From positions 1-5,129 of the forward strand of contig QQUO01000297.1 in assembly GCA_008501575.1 (NCBI GenBank): a stretch of DNA of 5,129 bases. Direction: 5' to 3'. This DNA is from Pseudomonadota bacterium. GTDB lineage: Bacteria > Pseudomonadota > Gammaproteobacteria > Xanthomonadales > Marinicellaceae. Below, piece after piece: positions 1-4,944 of the stretch (position 1 is its first letter; the number at the start of each line of letters is the position of its first letter). The notes beneath the pieces are model-generated. The model did no database searches. It saw only the letters and a program-made list of their open reading frames with translations, and was not told the DNA's origin. The position numbers and the translations under genes were made by a program.

Positions 1-49
1 TTTATTGCTTTGACGATTCCATGGTATCAGCGCTTTGGTTGTGCTTAGC

Positions 50-745
50 ATGGATGATGGAACGTACACTTATCACAATTTAAGTCACATGAATCAGGAA
101 GGTTGTATATACCCGGTTATTATCCACCAAGATCAACATACCCTGATTGAACTGACTTATCAAAAGAGACTGACTTACCGGGAGCGTAATTTAAAAAAAT
201 ACCAGCCAGAAGAATTTTATGCCACCCACAATGATGAATTGATCACCCAAAGTTATATTTTCAGACATGGTGAGTTGGTTGAATACAACCCCAATCCCAT
301 CAGTTATGATATCGAGAAAATAGCATTTTCTACCAGAGGCTGTTACGGTTCATGTCCGGTTTTTAAACTGACCATTAACGAATCAAGGCAGGCTGAATTG
401 AACGCAATCAGATTCAACCGTAAATATACGCCTGAATCACAGCAACCTACCTTATTGGAAGGTTTATATCTCACCGATTTATCGCCGGAAAGATATGAAA
501 AATTGATTGATCAAATCAATTACCTCGATTTTCCAAACCTTAAAGATAGCTATGCTTTAGAAGTCACAGATCAGGCTTCATCAACCCTAACCATTACTTA
601 TGGGGGTGGTCAGGTTAAAGCAATTAACGATTATGGCAAGCAAGGTACCCGTGGTTTATCCAACTTATATCTAGCGCTGTCGAAGTTACGTTTCGATCTT
701 CAATGGCAACCTCAAGCTAAACCGATGTCAGATTCTGATAATTGA
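50..745 (+). CDS. DUF6438 domain protein, function unknown
   Basis: From ATG 50 the product is 231 residues. The C-terminal part (about residues 87-215) matches the DUF6438 pattern as I know it: a strand, then a GCYGSCP motif (Cys98 and Cys102), a short beta stretch KLTIN, a YEKLIDQINYLDFPNLKDSY segment, TDQASSTLTITYGGG, and a VKAINDYG strand before a final helix. DUF6438 has no assigned activity; many members are exported or lipid-anchored, but no signal peptide is visible here. The first ~85 residues match nothing I recognise. The start is uncertain: TTG 35, GTG 41 and ATG 50 share the frame, none has a convincing ribosome binding site, and an in-frame TGA at 11-13 blocks further extension. 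The true N-terminus may have been lost through a frameshift near the window edge. The gene converges on the amidohydrolase gene and ends before a shared terminator. Domain call fairly sure, start weak. Confidence 0.72.
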   Translation: MDDGTYTYHNLSHMNQEGCIYPVIIHQDQHTLIELTYQKRLTYRERNLKKYQPEEFYATHNDELITQSYIFRHGELVEYNPNPISYDIEKIAFSTRGCYGSCPVFKLTINESRQAELNAIRFNRKYTPESQQPTLLEGLYLTDLSPERYEKLIDQINYLDFPNLKDSYALEVTDQASSTLTITYGGGQVKAINDYGKQGTRGLSNLYLALSKLRFDLQWQPQAKPMSDSDN

Positions 746-815
746 GGACCATAATTGATTGTGGAAGCGAATTTGCCACAGTCTGATAACCAATATCCTG
801 AATATCTAAACAAAA

Positions 816-846
816 AAAGAGCAAAGGCATGATACCTTTACTCTTT
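816..846. terminator. Rho-independent terminator, probably bidirectional
   Basis: The arms AAAGAG-c-AAAGG (816-827) and CCTTT-a-CTCTTT (835-846) form a stem of 5+6 pairs with one C/A mismatch around the 7-base loop 828-834. On the minus strand the stem runs straight into a T-rich tract (complement of 811-818: seven T, then G and more T), a classic intrinsic terminator 53 bases after the amidohydrolase stop codon. On the plus strand it is followed by a weaker T-rich stretch (847-857), so it can also end the DUF6438 transcript. Confidence 0.82.
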
Positions 847-898
847 CTTTGGTTTTATGACTTAATGTTTTAATTACATGAATGAAAATTATAACAGC

Positions 899-2698
899 TT
901 ACTCGGTTTGGTAGCCGCCATAATATTTGACCGGTGACCAATTAGGGATAACTGCCGGTAACGGTGGATTTAAGGCTTTAAATTCATCATCACCATAGAC
1001 CACTTTGCCGGCAACCACAGTTAGCACCGATTTGAGGTTCTTGATTTGCTGTTCCGGGATGGTAAAGTAATCATCGGAGAGGATGGCAAAATCAGCATAC
1101 ATACCGTTTTCCAAAGTACCCTTAACATTTTCTTCTTTGGACATCCAGGCACTGCCCTGGGTGTATAAATGCAAAGCCTCTTCCCGGGTGAGTTGGTTGG
1201 CCGATTCTGCCAATGGCAGACCGCCAACGGTTTGACCGGTTACCAACCAATACAAGGCCGGCCAGGGATTATAACTGGCGACACGGGTACCGTCGGTGCC
1301 TGCCCCAACCGGAATGCCCATGGCCATCATCTTTTTCACCGGTGGTGCTTGTTTGGCTTTGTCCGCACCGTAACGCTCAACAAAATATTCGCCGGCATAG
1401 GCCATTCTGGCTTGAATAGCGATACCGCCGTTTAACGCCTGAATACGCTTGAGCTCTTCATCCTGAACGGTTTCAGCATGATCAAATAACCAGCGATTGG
1501 CAGTTAACTTACCCTTGGTTTCTTGATCCACTTCTTCGATAACATCAAGAATATGGGCAATGGTTTCACCATAGGTGGCATGAATTCGAAAAGGCCAGCC
1601 GTGTTCGGCATGTAAAGTTAACACCTTTTTCAAATCCGCTCGCCATGTGGGTCGATTTTCTAACATCGGCTGGGGTGCCAGAAAGTTTTCGAAATCACCG
1701 GCGCTCCACACCAAAAACTCACCGCCACCTTGAAGCTCATAACCGTGTTCTAAATGAATGTCACCATTATGTCCCACTTTATTGTTGGCCATCCACTGCT
1801 GAAATTCGGCATACTCTTCACCTTGGTTCTGAGGAAACAGATAATAGGATAATCGAATCGGCATTTCGCCGGCTTCCGCCAGTTCCTGGGTACCGATATA
1901 ATCTTTCGGGAATTTATGACCACCGCCACCGGCGTCGATGCCGCTGGTTATGCCAAGGCGATTTAATTCGCGGTAAAACTGTTGGGTGCCATTGACCATT
2001 TCAGCTTTGCTCAAGGGCGGTAATGAACCGATTCTGGCATATAAAATGCCCGGGTTGGGTTCAGCCAACAGGACACCGGTAAGTTTGCCATCGGGGCCTT
2101 TTTCAAAAGAACTGCCTTCCGGTGCTTGCGTATTTTCATCAATGCCTAATGCTTCTAAGCCGGCTTGGTTCAACCAGCCTCGGCTATACAGGTACAAGAC
2201 AAAAGTGGGCACATCACCGGTGGCTTCATTAATTTCTGCCGGTGTCGGGAATCTTTTTTCTTCGAACTGAAACGGACTCCAGCCACCAATAACCCGCACC
2301 CATTGACCTTCCGGCGTGCGTTCTGCTTGTTCTTTTAACATATCAAGCGCGCGTTTCAGGGTTTTGACCCCATCCCAGCGTAACTCAGCATTATAAAACC
2401 GACCACCACGGGTCAGGTGCAAATGTGAGTCGTTAAGACCCGGGATCACTGTTCTGCCTTTGGCATCAATACTTTGCGTGCTGTCAGATTTCAGTTTAAG
2501 AATCTCTTCTGTGCTGCCGGTTTTGAGTATTTTGCCGTCTTTGACGGCAATGGCTTCGGTTATTGTTCGGTGACTGTCCATCACCGCCACCTTGGCATTG
2601 GTGATGATTAAATCGGCTTGTTCGGTGTCTGCCTTGAGGTCTTTTTGACAAGATATCAAAGCCACCGTTAAGATTAATACGATAAGTAATTTTTTCAT
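899..2698 (-). CDS. YtcJ-like amidohydrolase, predicted lipoprotein
   Basis: This 599-residue protein belongs to the Amidohydro_3/YtcJ family, metal-dependent TIM-barrel hydrolases that cleave amide and related C-N bonds (a characterised relative is N-substituted formamide deformylase). A lipoprotein signal is visible: MKK, a hydrophobic core, and lipobox LISC with Cys17 at the cleavage point and Gln at +2, which predicts an outer-membrane anchor. Metal-site motifs are intact: His92 and His94 in PGLNDSHLHL, His373 in RIHATYGET, His407 in FDHAET and Asp469 in GAGTDGTRVASYNP. The C-terminal composite beta domain follows (ADFAILSDDYF, VLTVVAGKVVYG). No cysteine besides Cys17 is present, which fits an extracytoplasmic protein. 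The start is supported by AGGA at 2705-2708, six bases upstream. It lies 83 bases downstream of the isochorismatase-like gene in the same direction, and a terminator follows it. Family call is firm; substrate is unknown. Confidence 0.93.
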   Translation of the reverse strand: MKKLLIVLILTVALISCQKDLKADTEQADLIITNAKVAVMDSHRTITEAIAVKDGKILKTGSTEEILKLKSDSTQSIDAKGRTVIPGLNDSHLHLTRGGRFYNAELRWDGVKTLKRALDMLKEQAERTPEGQWVRVIGGWSPFQFEEKRFPTPAEINEATGDVPTFVLYLYSRGWLNQAGLEALGIDENTQAPEGSSFEKGPDGKLTGVLLAEPNPGILYARIGSLPPLSKAEMVNGTQQFYRELNRLGITSGIDAGGGGHKFPKDYIGTQELAEAGEMPIRLSYYLFPQNQGEEYAEFQQWMANNKVGHNGDIHLEHGYELQGGGEFLVWSAGDFENFLAPQPMLENRPTWRADLKKVLTLHAEHGWPFRIHATYGETIAHILDVIEEVDQETKGKLTANRWLFDHAETVQDEELKRIQALNGGIAIQARMAYAGEYFVERYGADKAKQAPPVKKMMAMGIPVGAGTDGTRVASYNPWPALYWLVTGQTVGGLPLAESANQLTREEALHLYTQGSAWMSKEENVKGTLENGMYADFAILSDDYFTIPEQQIKNLKSVLTVVAGKVVYGDDEFKALNPPLPAVIPNWSPVKYYGGYQTE

Positions 2699-2704
2699 GG
2701 CTCG

Positions 2705-2708
2705 TCCT
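2705..2708 (-). promoter_or_regulatory. Ribosome binding site of the amidohydrolase gene
   Basis: On the minus strand AGGA lies six bases before ATG 2698, fixing that start. It sits only eight bases after the 2716-2745 hairpin, so folding of that hairpin could affect initiation. Confidence 0.65.
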
Positions 2709-2715
2709 AATAAAG

Positions 2716-2745
2716 AGCGCTTTACTTAGGTTTAAGCAAAGCGCT
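2716..2745 (-). other. Intercistronic hairpin before the amidohydrolase gene
   Basis: AGCGCTTT (2716-2723) and AAAGCGCT (2738-2745) are perfect inverted repeats. After one A/C mismatch, CTTA (2725-2728) pairs with TAAG (2733-2736) around the four-base loop 2729-2732, giving 12 pairs in all. On the minus strand it is followed by CTCTTTATTAGG, which lacks a real T run. It is therefore more likely an mRNA processing or stability element, or a leaky attenuator, than a full terminator. Confidence 0.6.
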
Positions 2746-2761
2746 GTGAATGAGTGCTATT

Positions 2762-2798
2762 AAATGCTTAATTAGTGTTGATTAGTGTTTAAGCATTT
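2762..2798 (-). repeat. Inverted repeat spanning the isochorismatase-like stop codon
   Basis: AAATGCTTAA (2762-2771) and TTAAGCATTT (2789-2798) are a perfect 10-base inverted repeat with a 17-base loop. The right arm is coding sequence for the last residues (Lys-Met-Leu-Lys), and the TAA stop (2784-2782) lies in the loop. The loop also holds a 9-base tandem repeat, ATTAGTGTT, at 2771-2779 and 2781-2789. No T run follows on the minus strand, so it is not a typical terminator. Confidence 0.55.
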
Positions 2799-3471
2799 TC
2801 CGGGCATATTGGATACCTAAACCGTAACCGCCACCAAAACGCATGGCTAATTGGTTAACCGCTTCGTAGGTTTCACTTCTGGCCCAATCACGTTGTAACT
2901 CTAATAAGTACTGCAATGAAGTGATGGGTTTGGCACCGGCTTGAATCATTCTTTGCATCGCCATATCGTGTGCTTCCTGAGAGATATCACCGGAGGCATC
3001 CGTAATAATATACACTTCATAACCATCGTTGATGGCGGATAAGGCCGGACCGACGACACAAACGCTGGTCCACAAACCGGCCATCACAATTTTCTTTTTG
3101 TTTTTACCGGTAATGGCTTTAAATGCGTTTTCATCTTCCCAGGTATTCATGGTGGTGCGATCAATGTATTCATCTTGATTCGGGAAGAATTCAATAATTT
3201 CCGGAAATACAGGACCTGAAAAAGAATCTTCGGCAACGGTGGTCACCACGGTTGGCACGTCAAAAATCTTTGAGGCACCGGATACCAGTCCCACATTGTT
3301 ACGCAACTGAACCGGATCAATACCGTTAACCGCAAAAGCCATTTGGCCTTCGTGATCAATCAAAACCAAAGAATGATTGTCTGCGTTTAATAATTCCGGA
3401 CTGGGCTTTTGCGCAAATGCGCTGGTACTCATGATTAATATTAAAACCAATGATAATTGTAATGTTTTCAT
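2782..3471 (-). CDS. Exported YcaC-like isochorismatase-family cysteine hydrolase
   Basis: This 229-residue protein belongs to the isochorismatase-like cysteine hydrolase superfamily, closest in pattern to YcaC. Residues 1-20 form a Sec signal peptide (MKT, hydrophobic core, then STSAFA before Gln21), so the mature enzyme should be periplasmic, unlike cytosolic YcaC. The catalytic set is recognisable: Asp39 in LVLIDHEGQMAF, Arg105 in YIDRTTMNTWED (YcaC has Arg where many relatives have Lys) and nucleophile Cys138 in AGLWTSVCVVGPALSA. TTVAEDSFSGPVFPE and TDASGDISQEAHDMAMQRM are also typical of the YcaC subgroup. Cys138 is the only cysteine, which suits the periplasm. The start is supported by AGAGG at 3481-3485, nine bases upstream. 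It is the first gene of a presumed two-gene unit with the amidohydrolase. The physiological substrate of YcaC-type proteins is not established, so naming it an isochorismatase in the metabolic sense would be wrong. Confidence 0.92.
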   Translation of the reverse strand: MKTLQLSLVLILIMSTSAFAQKPSPELLNADNHSLVLIDHEGQMAFAVNGIDPVQLRNNVGLVSGASKIFDVPTVVTTVAEDSFSGPVFPEIIEFFPNQDEYIDRTTMNTWEDENAFKAITGKNKKKIVMAGLWTSVCVVGPALSAINDGYEVYIITDASGDISQEAHDMAMQRMIQAGAKPITSLQYLLELQRDWARSETYEAVNQLAMRFGGGYGLGIQYARKMLKH

Positions 3472-3480
3472 AATTTATTT

Positions 3481-3485
3481 CCTCT
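3481..3485 (-). promoter_or_regulatory. Ribosome binding site of the isochorismatase-like gene
   Basis: AGAGG on the minus strand, nine bases before ATG 3471, supports the start that includes the signal peptide. Confidence 0.65.
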
Positions 3486-3593
3486 TGCTGTTAAAAATTG
3501 ACGCCAAATGACGGTCACGTTCTATCTTGTTGATTGATGTCGTTGGCTTAAATGTTTCTGAATAACTATCTTTTTAGAATCCAATACGCCAAT

Positions 3594-3653
3594 CACTTAA
3601 TCATCATTTTCTTAAAAAACCATTCATAAAAAAGGGCAATTGATGATTAAGTG
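3594..3653. repeat. 13-base inverted repeat A
   Basis: CACTTAATCATCA (3594-3606) is matched perfectly by TGATGATTAAGTG (3641-3653), with a 34-base spacer. It interlocks with inverted repeat B: the left arm of B lies in this spacer and the right arm of B lies outside. The stem could be extended outward by AATAC (3583-3587) with GTATT (3655-3659), which would compete with the right arm of B. Confidence 0.65.
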
Positions 3654-3666
3654 GGTATTATGAATG
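3621..3666. repeat. 9-base inverted repeat B
   Basis: CATTCATAA (3621-3629) is matched perfectly by TTATGAATG (3658-3666). The 28-base spacer contains the right arm of repeat A. On the plus strand the right arm is followed by TTCG and five T (3671-3675), a weak terminator-like ending. The stem is AT-rich, so the fold would be weak. Confidence 0.55.
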
Positions 3667-3705
3667 TTCGTTTTTAAAAGATAAATAGTCATATTTACAA
3701 ATATA

Positions 3706-3724
3706 TGTTCTGTTTAATAGAACA
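3706..3724. promoter_or_regulatory. Operator-like dyad TGTTCT-N7-AGAACA
   Basis: TGTTCT (3706-3711) and AGAACA (3719-3724) form a perfect 6-base dyad with a 7-base spacer, 19 bases in all. That size suits a dimeric helix-turn-helix repressor, or a small hairpin in RNA. It lies about 70 bases upstream of the candidate cytochrome -35 and about 235 bases from the isochorismatase-like start. No regulator is encoded in the window, so the binding protein is unknown. Confidence 0.35.
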
Positions 3725-3792
3725 ATTAAAACAAATCGATTAATTTTTACTTTGCTTGAATTTCTTCTTACATCGCTTTAAACACAATTATT

Positions 3793-3822
3793 TTGAATAA
3801 TTTAATTGCTATAAAGTCTAAT
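3793..3822 (+). promoter_or_regulatory. Candidate sigma-70 promoter for cytochrome b561
   Basis: TTGAAT (3793-3798, four of six matches to the -35 consensus) and TCTAAT (3817-3822, five of six matches to TATAAT) are separated by 18 bases. A transcript would start near 3829 and have a leader of about 30 bases before ATG 3859. The region is very AT-rich, so chance matches are likely. Confidence 0.35.
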
Positions 3823-3847
3823 AAAAAATTCTTAAAATCATTAATTC

Positions 3848-3854
3848 AGGAGAG
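3848..3854 (+). promoter_or_regulatory. Ribosome binding site deciding the cytochrome b561 start
   Basis: AGGAGAG lies just before ATG 3859, with six bases between AGGAG and the ATG. It favours this start over the in-frame TTG at 3793, which has no such signal and would add 22 residues of low-complexity Lys/Asn-rich sequence. Confidence 0.8.
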
Positions 3855-3858
3855 TTTG

Positions 3859-4452
3859 ATGCGCAGTAAGCACACAATAACCGTTAACAACTACAACACC
3901 ATCGCCAAATGGATTCATTGGCTTACCGCATTGGTATTCTTAGGCGCATATGCCAGCGTTTACTACCGCCACTGGTTTACGGTGGATGACACACCGGTAA
4001 ACTGGACCGCCCTGCAGTTACACTTATCATTTGGATTAACCATTGGTGTTCTGGTTATACTGCGGACTTTATGGCGCATGACCCACGCCACTCCGGCACC
4101 GGAACCCGGCACAAAACTGGAACACCTGGCCGCCCATATCGGGCATTTCGCACTTTATGCCATTTTGATCATTATGCCGGTAACCGGTTATCTGGGCGCT
4201 AAAGTCGATACAGAGTTTTTCTTTTTATTCGACATACCGAGATTTGAAAGCACCTGGTTTTTTCAAACCGTTATTTATGAAGGCATGGGCATCACCTACG
4301 AGGAATTTGAAGCACCGTTAGATTTTGTTCACAAGCAAATCTTCGGAAAATGGCTGGCCTGGATACTTGTCGTTGGACACATATCAGCCGCTCTCTACCA
4401 CCATTACATTAAAAAAGACCGCACCCTGATAAAGATGACCACAGGAAAGTAA
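3859..4452 (+). CDS. Cytochrome b561 (CybB-type) membrane protein
   Basis: From ATG 3859 the product is 197 residues, typical for bacterial di-heme cytochrome b561 of the inner membrane, which passes electrons between quinols and acceptors (CybB itself is a superoxide:quinone oxidoreductase). Four membrane segments are visible at about 18-36, 52-72, 93-113 and 162-183. Candidate heme ligands are His20 (KWIHWLTAL, helix 1), His55 (LQLHLSFG, helix 2), His96 (AAHIGHFALY, helix 3) and His174 (VVGHISAALYHH, helix 4). The family ending HHYIKKDRTLIKM is present. The loop between helices 3 and 4 (about 114-160) is long and rich in aromatic and acidic residues and should face the periplasm; His158 before helix 4 is also typical. 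The gene is divergent from the hydrolase pair and convergent with ybeY, 39 bases away. Family call is firm; electron donor and acceptor are unknown. Confidence 0.92.
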   Translation: MRSKHTITVNNYNTIAKWIHWLTALVFLGAYASVYYRHWFTVDDTPVNWTALQLHLSFGLTIGVLVILRTLWRMTHATPAPEPGTKLEHLAAHIGHFALYAILIIMPVTGYLGAKVDTEFFFLFDIPRFESTWFFQTVIYEGMGITYEEFEAPLDFVHKQIFGKWLAWILVVGHISAALYHHYIKKDRTLIKMTTGK

Positions 4453-4491
4453 AAATTCAAGACCTATTGGTTTGTCTATAGGTAGATCACC

Positions 4492-4944
4492 TTAAATGTT
4501 GTTTAGATAAGGATTTTCTATTCCTAATTCTGCCAGTAGCTCTATTTCAAGGGCTTCCATGGTTTCGGCTTGGGTGTCTTCGATGTGGTCGTAACCTAAG
4601 AGGTGGAGGCAGCCGTGAATAGTGAGGTGGGCCCAGTGGTCGTTGATATTTTTGTTTTGTTCTTGAGCTTCTTGTTCGACGATGGGGGCGCAGATGGCGA
4701 GGTCACCGAGGTGGCTTGATTCCACGAAATCGGGGATTTCGGAGGGAAATGATAGGACGTTAGTGGGTTTGTCTTGTTCGCGGTATATTTTGTTAAGTTC
4801 TTGGCTTTCGGCTTCATCAACTATCTTAATACAGACATCCCCGGTCATATTCAGCTTTTTGGCGACCTGATTCAACCAGTTTTGAAACTGGGCTGAATCA
4901 GGGGCCGGTAGATTGACTTCGTTGATAAGATCGAGTTGAATCAT
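4492..4944 (-). CDS. ybeY: Endoribonuclease / rRNA maturation factor YbeY
   Basis: YbeY is a zinc-dependent RNase-like protein needed for 16S rRNA 3'-end maturation and ribosome quality control in the cytoplasm. The 150-residue length fits the family. The metal site HGCLHLLGYDH gives His110, His114 and His120. The other conserved block, YREQDKPTNVLSFPSE (about 54-69), contains the conserved Arg56, followed by LGDLAIC (79-85). The ATG overlaps the stop codon of the phoH-family gene (ATGA, 4944-4941), so translation is probably coupled; AAAGGTGA just before it serves as a weak ribosome binding site. The phoH-ybeY order is standard. The usual next gene, corC/ybeX, is absent: the unit ends here against the convergent cytochrome gene. 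Confidence 0.96.
   Translation of the reverse strand: MIQLDLINEVNLPAPDSAQFQNWLNQVAKKLNMTGDVCIKIVDEAESQELNKIYREQDKPTNVLSFPSEIPDFVESSHLGDLAICAPIVEQEAQEQNKNINDHWAHLTIHGCLHLLGYDHIEDTQAETMEALEIELLAELGIENPYLNNI

Larger units (their letters stand above)
3472..3858. other. AT-rich divergent intergenic region
   Basis: This 387-base stretch between the isochorismatase-like gene and the cytochrome b561 gene has no credible coding sequence. It holds the ribosome binding sites of both genes, a candidate cytochrome promoter near its right end, two interlocked inverted repeats (3594-3666), a surrounding imperfect inverted repeat (3565-3574 with 3676-3689) and an operator-like dyad (3706-3724). I found no convincing -35/-10 pair for the minus-strand genes. 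Confidence 0.7.

Noticed and set aside
1021..1227. Minus-strand 68-codon frame inside the amidohydrolase gene
   Set aside because: An alternative frame of a well-supported gene, with no domain or start signal of its own.
1169..2270. Plus-strand open frames opposite the amidohydrolase (1169-1435, 1213-1419, 1645-1995, 1986-2270)
   Set aside because: They lie fully antisense to a strongly supported gene, have no recognisable domains and look like complement translations of its codons.
3503..3592. Short GCCAA/TTGGC repeats (3503-3507, 3543-3547, 3588-3592) as an operator array
   Set aside because: Five-base matches at irregular spacing are expected by chance.
3594..3653. A miniature transposable element bounded by the 13-base inverted repeat
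   Set aside because: The unit is only 60 bases, with no target-site duplication, and the interleaved second repeat fits a folded RNA or regulatory DNA better.
3643..3678. Overlapping mini-frames (MIKWVL and MNVRF) as leader peptides
   Set aside because: Six and five codons in AT-rich DNA without ribosome binding sites; chance is more likely.
3706..3724. LexA or other named regulator box at the TGTTCT/AGAACA dyad
   Set aside because: It does not fit the gammaproteobacterial LexA pattern CTGT-N8-ACAG, and I know no bacterial regulator that clearly matches, so no name is assigned.
3793..3858. TTG 3793 as start of the cytochrome b561 protein
   Set aside because: No ribosome binding site, and it adds 22 Lys/Asn-rich residues absent from the family pattern; ATG 3859 has a clear AGGAGAG.
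4462..4483. ACCTAT/ATAGGT inverted repeat (10-base loop) between the convergent cytochrome and ybeY genes as a terminator
   Set aside because: Only a six-pair AT-rich stem and no T tract on either strand; position is suggestive but the structure is too weak to call.
4596..4870. Open frames overlapping ybeY (4596-4820 minus, 4682-4870 plus)
   Set aside because: Low-complexity shadows of ybeY with no family features.
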